From assembly GCF_027922005.1 (NCBI RefSeq), contig NZ_BSEV01000002.1:1-64000 (forward strand): a stretch of DNA of 64,000 nucleotides, given 5' to 3'. This DNA is from Streptosporangium carneum (GTDB lineage: Bacteria > Actinomycetota > Actinomycetes > Streptosporangiales > Streptosporangiaceae). The notes beneath the pieces are model-generated. The model searched no databases, was not told where the DNA came from, and saw nothing but the letters and a program-made list of their open reading frames with translations. The translations under genes were made by a program, and so were the position numbers. Shown here piece after piece: positions 1-8,786 of this stretch (the first letter of the stretch is position 1; each line of letters begins with the position of its first letter).

Positions 1-126
1 TCATGCACTGGCTTTTAACACACTGTTGAGTTCTCAAGAAACGGACGCGTTCACCGTCCGCTCCGAACCGGGTGATCCGGTCGGCGCTTCCGGGGCGTTT
101 CGTTTCGTTCATTTCGTTGTGTCTTT
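1..126 (-). other. rRNA operon leader (16S gene lies beyond the left edge)
   Basis: Read on the minus strand, positions 5-38 carry TTGAGAACTCAACAGTGTG followed by TTAAAAGCC, the processing/antitermination-type leader found in front of actinobacterial 16S rRNA genes. Just upstream (rightward) are three promoter-like sites pointing the same way. The 16S body itself is not in the window, so an rrn operon transcribed leftward is an inference from leader and promoters. Confidence 0.72.
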
Positions 127-155
127 ATTCTTTCAGACCCGCTTTTTCGTGTCAA
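127..155 (-). promoter_or_regulatory. rrn promoter, proximal
   Basis: On the minus strand TTGACA (150-155) is followed after 17 bases by AAGAAT (127-132); with an 18-base spacer the -10 reads AGAATA. It is the closest of three promoters to the rRNA leader and has a perfect -35 hexamer. Confidence 0.6.
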
Positions 156-237
156 ACCGATCCGTTCGGATCCATTTGATTCGATCAAGCCCGCCTGAAG
201 GGAATTCAGACCGCCCCGTCTCCGGAGCAACCCTTCT

Positions 238-266
238 AACTTACTCCACCATCCGGTCCCTGTCGA
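238..266 (-). promoter_or_regulatory. rrn promoter, middle
   Basis: Minus-strand TCGACA (261-266), a 17-base spacer, then TAAGTT (238-243). Same direction as the other two candidate rrn promoters. Confidence 0.55.
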
Positions 267-366
267 ACCGGACTCCCGTCAGGACACACGTGTCCCACCG
301 GGGGATTTGATCAGAAGGAGGGTCCCGAGGCCTTGGTGATCTCCACCGACCCCCTCGGGCCTGTGA

Positions 367-395
367 ACTCTATGTACGGCGTCCGCCCTCGTCAA
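367..395 (-). promoter_or_regulatory. rrn promoter, distal
   Basis: Minus-strand TTGACG (390-395), a 17-base spacer and TAGAGT (367-372), close to consensus for a housekeeping sigma factor. It lies back to back with the start of the plus-strand permease gene at 451. Confidence 0.62.
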
Positions 396-450
396 ATCAA
401 CGCCCCTCCGGTCAAGACGTGTTTCTCCCCATATGGGTAGAGATCCGAAT

Positions 451-1506
451 ATGACGGACCAAAAGCTGGTTCCCCGAGCCCTCGTCGTGCTGCTCTGTGC
501 CGCGAGCGCCGTGGTCACGCTGGCCGGAATCAGAGAGGTCGGATCGATCGTCGGACCCGTGCTGCTCGCACTGGTGCTCGTCCTGGCGGTCGCCCCGGTC
601 AGGACCTGGCTGGCCAGGCGCGGTGCGCCCGGGTGGACTCTCGTCGCGGTTCCCCTGGTGCTGGTGCTGCTCCTGCTGCTGGGCATGGTCGCGATCCTGA
701 CCTTGTCCGTCGCCCAGATGGCGACCCTCGCCTCGACCTACGGCCAGCAGTTCAACCAGCTCGTCGCCCGAGCGCAGCAGTTCGCGGGACAGCTCGGAAT
801 CGGCGGCAAGGAAATGAGCCAGGCGATCCGGACTCTCGACCCGAGCAAGATCTTCGACCTTCTCACCGGCTTCGCCTCCGGCCTCCTGGGGGCCTTCTCC
901 AGCCTGGTGCTCATCGTGGTCCTGGTGCTGTCCATGTGCCTGGACGCCCGCAACTTCGACCGGATCCTGGCGTCCGGCACGGCGCGACGACGACCTGAGC
1001 TCATCCACGCGCTCGGGCAGTTCGCCCACAACACCCGTCGCTACCTCGTCGTCTCGACGGGGTTCGGCCTCGTCTGCTCCACGCTGGACGTGATCGCGTT
1101 GTGGGTGCTCGGCGTTCCGCTTCCGCTGCTCTGGGGCGTGCTGGCACTGATCACCAACTACATCCCGAACATCGGCTTCGTCATCGGCCTCGTCCCGCCC
1201 GCCCTCCTCGGCCTGCTCGAGGGCGGTCCCAAGACCATGCTCCTCGTGATCGCCTGCTACATGGCGATCAACTTCGTGGTCCAGTCGCTCGTCCAGCCCA
1301 AGTTCCTCGGCGACGCCGTGGGGCTGTCCACGACCGTGACGTTCCTGTCCCTGCTGCTGTGGGCGTTCGTGCTGGGCCCGCTGGGAGCCCTGCTCGCCAT
1401 CCCGCTCAGCCTGCTGACGAGGGCTCTGCTGGTCGACAGCGATCCCGAGGGGAAATGGGCCGCGGCGCTCATCTCCGGACAGGCCCCCGACGACGGGCGG
1501 GCATGA
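451..1506 (+). CDS. AI-2E family transporter (putative membrane permease)
   Basis: A 351-residue integral membrane protein with about eight hydrophobic segments. The C-terminal half has the family pattern of the AI-2E/PerM permeases (PF01594): a run around PPALLGLLEGG, then VQPKFLGDAVGLSTT, and a final glycine/proline-rich membrane segment. The family includes exporters and sodium/proton antiporters, so the substrate cannot be named. ATG at 451 is preferred over ATG at 433 because GGTAGAG lies just upstream of it. The gene is divergent from the rrn promoters and has no same-strand partner close enough to define an operon. Confidence 0.85.
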   Translation: MTDQKLVPRALVVLLCAASAVVTLAGIREVGSIVGPVLLALVLVLAVAPVRTWLARRGAPGWTLVAVPLVLVLLLLLGMVAILTLSVAQMATLASTYGQQFNQLVARAQQFAGQLGIGGKEMSQAIRTLDPSKIFDLLTGFASGLLGAFSSLVLIVVLVLSMCLDARNFDRILASGTARRRPELIHALGQFAHNTRRYLVVSTGFGLVCSTLDVIALWVLGVPLPLLWGVLALITNYIPNIGFVIGLVPPALLGLLEGGPKTMLLVIACYMAINFVVQSLVQPKFLGDAVGLSTTVTFLSLLLWAFVLGPLGALLAIPLSLLTRALLVDSDPEGKWAAALISGQAPDDGRA

Positions 1507-1636
1507 CCGCGCCGACCGGGAGCACGCGGTCGCGGCGCCGCCGGTCACGCACGACACGGCGTGGCCCGGCCCTGCCGACCGGACGGCGAGCGGCTGTCAG
1601 GACGGCCGCCGCAGTCCCCGGCTCTAGCCTGGGAAC

Positions 1637-2302
1637 ATGTACCTCGAGTGGGCCCCGGATCCGGCGCTCGCCGGACGGGTGGCCCGGATCTGGACGAACG
1701 TCGCCACCTCCTCCTCGACCCAGTTGGTGGTTCCCGACGGCTGCGTCGATCTGATCTGGGGGCCGGACGGGCCGCATGTCGCCGGCCCTGACACGGGGCC
1801 GATGCCCGTGCGCATGTCCCCCGGCGACCGCTACAGCGGCGTCCGCTTCCGGCCGGGCGCGGTGGGCGAGGTGTTCGGCGTGCCGGTCGAGGCGCTGCGA
1901 GACTCCCGGGTGCCGCTGGCCGACCTGGGCGTGCTGCCGGACCTGACGCCCGGGACCATGCAGGAGGCGCTGGCCGTACGGCTGCGCGAGACGCCGGAGC
2001 CCGACCCTGCGGCGTCGGCCATCGCGGCGGCGTTGCTGGCGGGCCGGAGCGTGGGGCAGGTGGCCTGGGAGCTCGGGCTCGGCGAACGGCAGTTGCACCG
2101 CCGGTCGCTGCGGGCCTTCGGGTACGGCCCGAAGACGCTGCAGCGGGTGGTGCGGTTCCAGCGGGCGCTGCGGCTGGCCAGGCGCGGGGTGCCGGCCGCC
2201 GAGGCGGCACTGGCCAGCGGGTACGCCGACCAGTCGCACATGGCCAACGAGGTGAGACGGCTGGCCGGAGTGCCCCTGGGCAGGCTGCTCGCACGCCCGT
2301 GA
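1637..2302 (+). CDS. AraC family transcriptional regulator
   Basis: 221 residues. The N-terminal part carries VVPDGCVDLIW, the hallmark of the DUF6597-type sensor domain that precedes AraC helix-turn-helix domains. The C-terminal half (about residues 130-215) has two helix-turn-helix motifs, including LGLGERQLHRR and LASGYADQSHMANEVRR. The ligand is unknown. It starts 130 bases after the permease, and its 3' end converges on the N-acetyltransferase gene, so it probably stands alone. Confidence 0.85.
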   Translation: MYLEWAPDPALAGRVARIWTNVATSSSTQLVVPDGCVDLIWGPDGPHVAGPDTGPMPVRMSPGDRYSGVRFRPGAVGEVFGVPVEALRDSRVPLADLGVLPDLTPGTMQEALAVRLRETPEPDPAASAIAAALLAGRSVGQVAWELGLGERQLHRRSLRAFGYGPKTLQRVVRFQRALRLARRGVPAAEAALASGYADQSHMANEVRRLAGVPLGRLLARP

Positions 2303-2377
2303 CATGAGAATTCCCGGCCTGGACTCGGACGCCGAGCCGAGGACGTTCACCGCGTCGCGTACCGCCCGCGCGGTGCG

Positions 2378-3166
2378 TCACTCGCCCGCTCGCTCCCGCT
2401 GTCGCGGGGGCGTGGCAGGCGGCCTGGTCAGCTCGATGCCGAAGTGGTCGCGGTAGGCGGCGAGGGTTTCGGCGTCGGTGGCCAGGTTCCGTTCCTCCCG
2501 GGCGTCTCCGACGGTTCGGACGAGCAGTCTGTCGGTCAGGGTGAGACGCCCTTCCTCGGTGAGGATCGTGCAGACGGGCGAGCGGGTGAAGTGCGACTTG
2601 GGCGAGGTCTGCTGCCACCAGCAGGTGGCCTCGAAGTCGGCCAGGACGCGTGGCCGCCGTTCGAGGCGGTACTGGGGCACGCCGTCCCTCAGCACGTCGA
2701 GATCGCCTTCCTCGGTCTCGGTCAGGCGGAAGACGCCTCCGGGGTCGAGCTGGTCGGTGCGCAGGTCGAGGCGGAGCGGGTGGTGGGCGAACCTGCCGAA
2801 GCCGACGTCGACGAGCCAGGGGTCGGGGGCGTTGACCCGCAGGGCCATGTGGTCGAAGGGCGGCCCGAGGACGCCGTCGGCGAAGACTCTGGCGGACAGG
2901 AGGGTCACCTCGTGGCCCAGCGTGCGAAGCAGTACGGCGAAAGCGCCGTTGAGCTCGTAACAGAAGCCGCCTCTGCGCCTGCCGACGACCTTGTCGACCA
3001 GTGCCCCGTCGTCGAGCACGACGGGCTCTCCGAGGTGGATGCTCAGGTTCTCGAACGGAACCGTCAGCAGGTGGCGCAGTTGCAGTTCGCGTAGCGACCC
3101 GCTGTCAGGGCTCGCGGGGCGGGCCGCCCCGATCCGCTTCAGGTATTCGTCCATGGAGCGATTCAC
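2378..3166 (-). CDS. nat: Arylamine N-acetyltransferase
   Basis: 262 residues. The enzyme transfers acetyl from acetyl-CoA to arylamines or arylhydrazines through a cysteine-histidine-aspartate triad. All three are visible: Cys69 in RRGGFCYELN, His106 in FDHMALRV and Asp120 in LVDVGFG, at nearly the canonical spacing. The N-terminal PFENLSIHLG motif is also typical. The GTG at 3166 gives Cys69; an in-frame ATG at 3154 would shorten the protein by four residues, and neither has a strong ribosome-binding site. It converges with the AraC gene. Confidence 0.93.
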   Translation of the reverse strand: MNRSMDEYLKRIGAARPASPDSGSLRELQLRHLLTVPFENLSIHLGEPVVLDDGALVDKVVGRRRGGFCYELNGAFAVLLRTLGHEVTLLSARVFADGVLGPPFDHMALRVNAPDPWLVDVGFGRFAHHPLRLDLRTDQLDPGGVFRLTETEEGDLDVLRDGVPQYRLERRPRVLADFEATCWWQQTSPKSHFTRSPVCTILTEEGRLTLTDRLLVRTVGDAREERNLATDAETLAAYRDHFGIELTRPPATPPRQRERAGE

Positions 3167-3254
3167 TCATATGCGAACGCTCTTCCATAGCCCAGGCTCT
3201 CCGGTCGCGGGAAGAGCCTGGGAGCACGTTCACCGGGGGATGCCGGGACGACGA

Positions 3255-4097
3255 CTACCGGGAGGTGTTCAGGGCGACTGCGCCGCCGCTGACCCGGGTG
3301 CGGCCGTCAGGAGAGGCGATCGACACCTTCAGGGTGCTCGGCCGCCCCATGTCCACGCCCTGGATGACCGTGAACTCGGCGGATCCGGTCCCCAGCACGC
3401 GGAGATAGCCGCCGAAGGCGGCGGCTGCGGCCCCGGTCGCCGGGTCCTCGACCACTCCCCCGACCGGGAACGGGTTGCGAGAGTGGAAGCGCTGGTCGTT
3501 CTCCCGCCAGAAGAGATCCACGGTCGTCCAGCCGTGGCCGGTCATCACCGACCGCAGCGCGTCGAAGTCGTAGTCGAGATCGGCCAGCCGCTCGCGGGAG
3601 GCCGCGGCGAGCACGAGGTGTTCGACTCCGCCGAAGGCGACGTGCGGCGGGAAGGCCGGGTCGAGGTCCTCCCGTGACCAGCCGAGCGCCGCGAGCGTCT
3701 CGTCGAGTTCCTCCTCCTTCGCCGGACGCGAGCGGGTGGGCACGCTGGTGAGCGTGGCGAGAAGCGTGTCGTCGACGACCTCGGTGTCCACGGCGACCTC
3801 GCCCGCGTTGGTCTCGAACAGCAGCCGCCCGACTCCGATCCGCTCGGCCATCGCCACCGCGGTGGCGATGGTGGCGTGCCCGCAGAACGCGACTTCGGCC
3901 TCTGGGGCGAAGTAGCGCACCCGGAACGCGCGCCGCTCGTCGTCGCGTTCGGTCAGGAAGGCCGTCTCCGAGTATCCGACCTCGGCGGCGACGGCGAGCA
4001 TCTCGGCCTCGGACAGCCCTCCGGCGTCAAGGACGACTCCGGCGGGGTTGCCCCCCTCGGGGTCGTGGGTGAAAGCGGTGTAGCGCAGGACTTCCAC
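3255..4097 (-). CDS. PhzF family phenazine-biosynthesis-like isomerase/epimerase
   Basis: About 280 residues. It shows the PhzF fold signature: FTHDPEGGNPAGVV at the N-terminus, the catalytic-glutamate motif GYSETAFL, FCGHATIATA, and DPATGAAAAAFGGYL in the second half. Members isomerise or epimerise small acids; no phenazine genes are nearby, so this is likely a housekeeping paralogue. An upstream TTG at 4115 also opens the frame, but GTG at 4097 is preferred because GAGGA sits 5-6 bases before it. Confidence 0.88.
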   Translation of the reverse strand: MEVLRYTAFTHDPEGGNPAGVVLDAGGLSEAEMLAVAAEVGYSETAFLTERDDERRAFRVRYFAPEAEVAFCGHATIATAVAMAERIGVGRLLFETNAGEVAVDTEVVDDTLLATLTSVPTRSRPAKEEELDETLAALGWSREDLDPAFPPHVAFGGVEHLVLAAASRERLADLDYDFDALRSVMTGHGWTTVDLFWRENDQRFHSRNPFPVGGVVEDPATGAAAAAFGGYLRVLGTGSAEFTVIQGVDMGRPSTLKVSIASPDGRTRVSGGAVALNTSR

Positions 4098-4152
4098 GTT
4101 GTTCCTCACAGTCAACCGAACCTAGCAGTCGCCTCTCCGGCGGACGTCCCCG

Positions 4153-4180
4153 GTCTCGTCGGCGTGCGAACCGACGAGAC
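4153..4180 (-). terminator. Hairpin after the VWA-domain gene
   Basis: GTCTCGTCGG (4153-4162) pairs perfectly with CCGACGAGAC (4171-4180) across an 8-base loop. It lies 17 bases past the stop of the minus-strand VWA gene. No U-tract follows. Confidence 0.5.
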
Positions 4181-4196
4181 GGCCGCCGGCCGGGGA

Positions 4197-6008
4197 TCAC
4201 TTCATGCGGAAGATCGGGCCGCGGGGGCGGAAGGGCAGGCTCGCGCCCTGGGGGATCAGGAAGGCGTGCTCGCGGCGTACGCGGACGACGTCGCACTCGC
4301 CGTCGGTGATCACGAGGATGGGGCCGTCGGGCGGGAAGTCGTCGGCTCGCTCGAGAAGGTTGACGCCCGGCTGCAGGATGGTGCCGCCCCTGCCTCTGAC
4401 CCGGACGCGGTGCGCGATCTCCTCGACCGGGAGGTAGCCGGCGTCGTAGGCGGCGGCGTCGCAGAACACGACCCTGGCTCTGGGCACGTCGCGGGAGGCG
4501 GCGTACGAGGCGATCGCCCCCAGCGCCTTGCCGAGGAGCCGGGTGTCCATGGAGCCCGAGGTGTCCAGCACGACGCCGAAGGTGGCCTGCCGCACGAGCT
4601 CCTCGGGGCGGATCCAGCCGGGGCGTGGGATGCCGGGACTGGCGGACTGGCGGCGGGAGGCCCTGGCGTAGGAACGGCGTCGCTCGACGGCGGGGACGTG
4701 CTCGTCGAACCAGCGGGCCAGTGCCGCGCCCCAGGGCAGCGGGGGCTGGTCCAGGGCCCGGATCTCCTGTTCGAGGCCGCTGGGAAGAAGACCCCTGCGG
4801 CCGTTGTGGTGATAGGCGAGCCCGGTGCACAGGGCGTTGCGGTAGTAGTCGTCGAGGTCGACGTAGCGCCCCGGCGCGCCCGGATGCGGCAGCGGGTGGT
4901 CGAGGACGTCTCCGATTCCGCGTCCGCGCAGGGTGGAGAGCTTGCGCATGCGACGCAGGTCCGTGCTGATCTGGTCGTATACGGCCTCGACGGAGAGCCC
5001 GGCCAGCGACTGGTCGTACAGCAGCCCCTCCGGCATCTCGCCCACGGCCATCTCCACCAGCCAGCCGTTGATCACGTAGTCGGCGCTGACGTTCCAGAGG
5101 TAGGGGTCGCGACCGCCGAGGCGGTCGCCGTGGCGGAGGGCCGCGTGCAGCATCTCGTGGGCCAGCACGAAACGCCACTCCTCCGCCGGCATCCGTACCA
5201 GCGGGTTGACGTAGATCTCGGCGGCCTGCGGACTGACCGCGGCGATCGAGATCTGCCAGCCCTTGGCGACCTCGACGTCCGCGACGAGCCTCATGCCCGC
5301 CGCGAGGGCGCCGAGCAGGGGGTACGACGAGACGAACCAGCGCAACGCCAGGTCCCACGGCCCCTCGACGTGGTTGGCGACGGTGCTGCGGGGCTTTCCC
5401 GCCAGGTCCAGCGCGGCGGTCGCCGAGCCGGCGACGCCGACGGCGAACTCGCGCTGGAAGTCCTCGTTCTTCGCGGTCCGCTCGTCCCCGATCACGAAGT
5501 CGGGCGGCCCGAGCGGGCGGTACTCGGACGGCAGGCTCAGGCGTCGCCACTGCTCGGACAGCGTGACCTCGTCCTCGGCGGGCAGTTCCTGGGGCAGCGG
5601 TGTGGGGCAGCGGCCGAGCTTCAGGGTGCGCAGGAAGCGGTCGACGGCCAGGCAGCACGCGGCGTGGTAGGCGGGGTCGGGCAGGTGGACTCCTCCGTCG
5701 CTCTCGTTCACCCTGACGCCGAGGTCGCCCGGGGCCGCGGAGCGCGGGTCCGCGTGGCCGAAACCCAGGTGGAGCAGGAGATGGGCGAAGATCCAGGCCC
5801 ACTCCTCCGGCTCGGCGCGGCGGCGGGGGTGGTGGCGCACGTGCCCCCGCGCGGAGACCACGGCCCAGGTGTGGGGGGAGAGCTCGTCGTCGTTCGCGAC
5901 CTCGAGGTAGGCGTAGAAGGCGCCGAACAGCGGGTGCCGGGTGACCATCCGCCAGCCGGCGTGCACGGCCTCGCGCCAGGGGTCGACCTTGGCCTTCTGA
6001 CGGCCCAT
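4197..6008 (-). CDS. VWA-like domain protein with duplicated metallopeptidase-like region
   Basis: 603 residues, starting at ATG 6008 behind AAGGAA. The N-terminal 400 residues look like two copies of a zinc-metallopeptidase-like unit (DUF2201 type). The first has AHLLLHLGFGH at about 75-85, lacking the glutamate. The second has AHEMLHAALRH (HEXXH at 284-288) and looks intact. The C-terminal 150 residues are a von Willebrand A-like domain with MIDAS residues DTSGSM, GGT and TDGE. The MoxR-type ATPase gene lies upstream on the same strand, so the two probably form an ATPase/VWA chaperone-like pair comparable in layout to RavA-ViaA. The open frame runs further upstream, but that part is antisense shadow of the ATPase gene. 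Confidence 0.85.
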   Translation of the reverse strand: MGRQKAKVDPWREAVHAGWRMVTRHPLFGAFYAYLEVANDDELSPHTWAVVSARGHVRHHPRRRAEPEEWAWIFAHLLLHLGFGHADPRSAAPGDLGVRVNESDGGVHLPDPAYHAACCLAVDRFLRTLKLGRCPTPLPQELPAEDEVTLSEQWRRLSLPSEYRPLGPPDFVIGDERTAKNEDFQREFAVGVAGSATAALDLAGKPRSTVANHVEGPWDLALRWFVSSYPLLGALAAGMRLVADVEVAKGWQISIAAVSPQAAEIYVNPLVRMPAEEWRFVLAHEMLHAALRHGDRLGGRDPYLWNVSADYVINGWLVEMAVGEMPEGLLYDQSLAGLSVEAVYDQISTDLRRMRKLSTLRGRGIGDVLDHPLPHPGAPGRYVDLDDYYRNALCTGLAYHHNGRRGLLPSGLEQEIRALDQPPLPWGAALARWFDEHVPAVERRRSYARASRRQSASPGIPRPGWIRPEELVRQATFGVVLDTSGSMDTRLLGKALGAIASYAASRDVPRARVVFCDAAAYDAGYLPVEEIAHRVRVRGRGGTILQPGVNLLERADDFPPDGPILVITDGECDVVRVRREHAFLIPQGASLPFRPRGPIFRMK

Positions 6009-6145
6009 CGGTTCCTTCCCTTCGTCCTGTCCGTGTCCCCGCCGGTTCCCCGTCCCGGTCCCGGTCTCCGTCTCCGGTGTCCCGCCGGTCCCCCGTCCCC
6101 GCCCGGTGTCCCACCGGTTCCTCGCCTCGGCCCTCCCCGCGCCCG
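6009..6145 (-). repeat. Low-complexity linker between ATPase and VWA genes
   Basis: 137 bases built from short purine-rich runs on the coding strand: GGGACCGG, GGAGACGG and GGGACACCGG are repeated several times. It contains the ribosome-binding site of the VWA gene near its end. No gene or clear terminator was found in it. Confidence 0.5.
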
Positions 6146-7207
6146 TCAGTTCCTCGCGGCGATGAGGCGGGGCAGGTCGCGCCCCACCTCGACCAGGAAC
6201 CAGGTGGGCAGCGCGGGGGCGCCGTTCTCGTCGTTCGCGATGACGAGCTGCGCGCACTCCAGCGAGACGCCGGCCAGCTCGACCAGGAGTGTCTTGGCCC
6301 TGAAGGCGAGGTCCCTGCCGCGGGAGGAGGCTCCGCGCTTGTCCCCGGGCAGTTCCTTCATCAGGCGGGCGCGGAAGGTCTCCGACAGGAAGTAGAGCAG
6401 GTCGCGGTCCTCGGGGCGGCGCGGCCACGGGACGTCGCCCTTGATCACGGCGTCGAGGTCGTAGGCGTGACGGACGGTCTTGACGTAGGCCCGGAAGGCG
6501 GAGGCGTGGGCGGTGGTGAGGGTGCCGAAGGCCAGCATGGCGAGGGTTTCGTCGTCGATGCCGTCGCCGTAGGAACGCATGACGTCGGAGAGCATGTGCC
6601 AGGCGCGCGGGGAGGAGAACGTCTCCTCGGTCTTCGGCGGAGCGCTCCACAGGTGGTCGGGGCGCTGCACGAGGTAGTCGACGATCCAGGGGTGGATGCC
6701 GTTGGCCGTGGCCCAGGTCAGCCAGTCGGTCGCCGAGGCGCGCAGGTGCACGTGGACCAGGCGGTTGATCAGGGCGGAGGCCATCGGCCTGGCCAGGGCG
6801 TTGTCGGTGGCGCGGTTGCCCGCGCCGATCACGACCGACCCCTCGGGAAGCTCGTAGGCGCCGATGCGGCGGTCGAGGATGAGCGAGTAGAACGCCTTCT
6901 GCACCTCGGGCGCGGAGGCGTTGAGCTCGTCGAGGAACAGGCAGTACGGCTCGGCCCTGGCGATCGACTCGGGCGGGGCGAAGCGGCTGCGCCCGTCGAC
7001 CAGCTCGGGCACGCCGACGAGGTCCTCCGGGGCCAGCTGGGTGCCGAGCATGGTGACGCACTCCAGGCCGAGCGAGGCGGCGAACTCGCGGACCAGTGAG
7101 CTCTTGCCGATGCCGGGCGCGCCCCAGAGGAACACCGGGCGCACGACGGCGACGTGGAGGAGCACGCCGGGCAGCTGGGCCGGGGTCACGCTGACGGTTG
7201 CCTGCAT
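6146..7207 (-). CDS. MoxR-type AAA+ ATPase
   Basis: 353 residues. Walker A is GAPGIGKSS (about 29-37), Walker B is LFLDELN, and GAGNRATDNA is the sensor-1 region typical of MoxR/CbbQ-like ATPases. These proteins remodel partner complexes, usually with a VWA protein encoded next door, and here the VWA gene follows 137 bases downstream on the same strand. The ATG at 7207 fits the start of the conserved domain. The ribosome-binding site is weak. Confidence 0.88.
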   Translation of the reverse strand: MQATVSVTPAQLPGVLLHVAVVRPVFLWGAPGIGKSSLVREFAASLGLECVTMLGTQLAPEDLVGVPELVDGRSRFAPPESIARAEPYCLFLDELNASAPEVQKAFYSLILDRRIGAYELPEGSVVIGAGNRATDNALARPMASALINRLVHVHLRASATDWLTWATANGIHPWIVDYLVQRPDHLWSAPPKTEETFSSPRAWHMLSDVMRSYGDGIDDETLAMLAFGTLTTAHASAFRAYVKTVRHAYDLDAVIKGDVPWPRRPEDRDLLYFLSETFRARLMKELPGDKRGASSRGRDLAFRAKTLLVELAGVSLECAQLVIANDENGAPALPTWFLVEVGRDLPRLIAARN

Positions 7208-7276
7208 GCCCCAAGGGTGACAAGTCGCCCCGGGGCACGCACCCGGTTTTTCCCGCGGGGGGCGGGGAGCCGGGCC

Positions 7277-8662
7277 TCAGACGGGGGCGGAGACGGGGAC
7301 CTTCCGGACGGCTCCCGCGGACGGGACGGAGGCCGTGGAGACGCGGCGCCCCCACGGCATGGCCGCGGCCAGGATCGGCAGCAGCACGATGGAGCTCCTG
7401 GACCAGACGGAGTGCAGCCCCCACCAGGTGTCGGTGTCGAACTGGGTCATGTAGAGGTAGCCGTACCCCGCCCAGAGGGAGACGCCGATGATGGCGGGCC
7501 AGGCGAAGCGGGTGGGGCGGGCGATCAGGAACGGCATGAACCACAGCAGGTACTGCGCGCCGAGGCGGGGGGTGGTGACCATGAAGGCGAGCAGCAGGGC
7601 GGTGGTGAGGTCGATCGGGTCGGCGCGACGCCAGAGGAAGGCGACGACCAGCATCGTGACGTAGATCAGCCGGGTGCCGAACGTGGCGATCTCCGGGCTG
7701 AGCGTCCAGTCGCCGCCGACGAGGATCGCGCTGTAGGACCACTCGCCGACGATCGGCCGGACGTCTCCCATGATCCGGATGACCTCGGGGATCTGGTCGA
7801 GCGAGGTGCCCGCGAAGACCGGCAGGGTGGCCAGGAAGAAGATCGGCGGGACGGCCGTGGCGACGAACGCGGCCGCGCGGGCGCGGAAGGTCGGCAGCAG
7901 CAGGAGCATGCCGGGGATCAGCCAGATCGGCCAGCTCTTGGCGCACAGGGCCAGGCCCATGAGCAGTCCGGCGAGCAGCGCCCTGCGCATGACGGCGGCG
8001 TCGTCGGAGCGGGGCGTGAGCGCCCTGCGCACCACGCCGTCGGGGCCCACGGCCCGCCGTACGGCTCCGCTGAGGCCGCGGGCGGAGACGCTCCTCCTGA
8101 CCAGGGCGACCATGTTGGTCGTGAGGCCGGGCCGCTCGGGGGCGCCCGGACCTCTGGCGACGACGAACGCGGCGACGCCGAAGACCAGCGCGACCGGCTC
8201 GACCTGGCCGTGGACCGCGGCGACGAGGAGGGCCAGCGGGTTGCAGGCGTACTGGAAGGCGCGCAGCGACGCCTTCTCGCCGCCCGCGAGCTTGCCGACG
8301 AGCGGAATCAGCACGATGTCGGCGACCACGGTGACGAGCCTGCCGCCGATCTCCCACGGGATTCCCAGCCAGAGCAGCAGGCCGTAGACGTAGGGGATGG
8401 TCGGCAGGAAGTGCCAGCCGCCCTCGCTGCCCAGCACGGGGTCCTGGTGGTTCAGGATGGCCTCGCCCGCAGGCTTGAAGCTCTCCATGAAGTCCACCGG
8501 CTGCCAGGTGTCGATCGCGGAGGTGGTCATGATGAGCACCCTGAACCCGATCCCGACCGCGAGCACGGCGAGAAGCGAGGGACGCCAGCCCCTCCACTGC
8601 GCGACCAGAGCCAGCACGACACCTGTGACGAGGACGAACCCCGTAAGAATTGCGTAATCCAT
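7277..8662 (-). CDS. Multi-spanning membrane protein, GT-C glycosyltransferase-like
   Basis: 461 residues with ten or more membrane segments. An early acidic/aromatic loop, a segment rich in PYVYGLLLWLGIPWE, and the HGQVEPVALVFG motif resemble polyprenol-phosphate-dependent mannosyltransferases (GT-C/DUF2029 type). Donor and acceptor are unknown. A GTG at 8698 is an alternative start 12 codons earlier; ATG 8662 begins immediately before the first membrane segment. It lies 69 bases downstream of the start of the ATPase gene and is divergent from the LapA-like gene. Confidence 0.7.
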   Translation of the reverse strand: MDYAILTGFVLVTGVVLALVAQWRGWRPSLLAVLAVGIGFRVLIMTTSAIDTWQPVDFMESFKPAGEAILNHQDPVLGSEGGWHFLPTIPYVYGLLLWLGIPWEIGGRLVTVVADIVLIPLVGKLAGGEKASLRAFQYACNPLALLVAAVHGQVEPVALVFGVAAFVVARGPGAPERPGLTTNMVALVRRSVSARGLSGAVRRAVGPDGVVRRALTPRSDDAAVMRRALLAGLLMGLALCAKSWPIWLIPGMLLLLPTFRARAAAFVATAVPPIFFLATLPVFAGTSLDQIPEVIRIMGDVRPIVGEWSYSAILVGGDWTLSPEIATFGTRLIYVTMLVVAFLWRRADPIDLTTALLLAFMVTTPRLGAQYLLWFMPFLIARPTRFAWPAIIGVSLWAGYGYLYMTQFDTDTWWGLHSVWSRSSIVLLPILAAAMPWGRRVSTASVPSAGAVRKVPVSAPV

Positions 8663-8716
8663 GACGGTAACAGCCTGCCGGAACCTGTCGTCGAGCACCC
8701 ACCCGGCCTCGAAAAC

Positions 8717-8757
8717 GAGACCAGTCTCTCAGCTTACAGAGCTGAAAGTAGTATAAT
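8717..8757 (+). promoter_or_regulatory. Promoter with two adjoining palindromes before the LapA-like gene
   Basis: A perfect TATAAT lies at 8752-8757. Immediately upstream are two abutting inverted repeats, GAGAC-CA-GTCTC (8717-8728) and TCAGCT-TACAG-AGCTGA (8729-8745), where the -35 element would lie. The -35 match is poor, which suits a regulated promoter. The divergent membrane gene begins at 8662, so the site could serve both. Confidence 0.5.
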
Positions 8758-8786
8758 AGTCACAATTGGTAGTCACGGGGGTGCGT

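Noticed and set aside
3876-6395. Long plus-strand frame opposite the VWA gene
   Set aside because: Composition is low-complexity and it overlaps clear motifs on the other strand.
6009-8702. The frame of the VWA protein stays open for about 900 further codons upstream
   Set aside because: That stretch is out of frame under the MoxR ATPase and GT-C-like genes; the ATG at 6008 has a good ribosome-binding site and begins the conserved domain.
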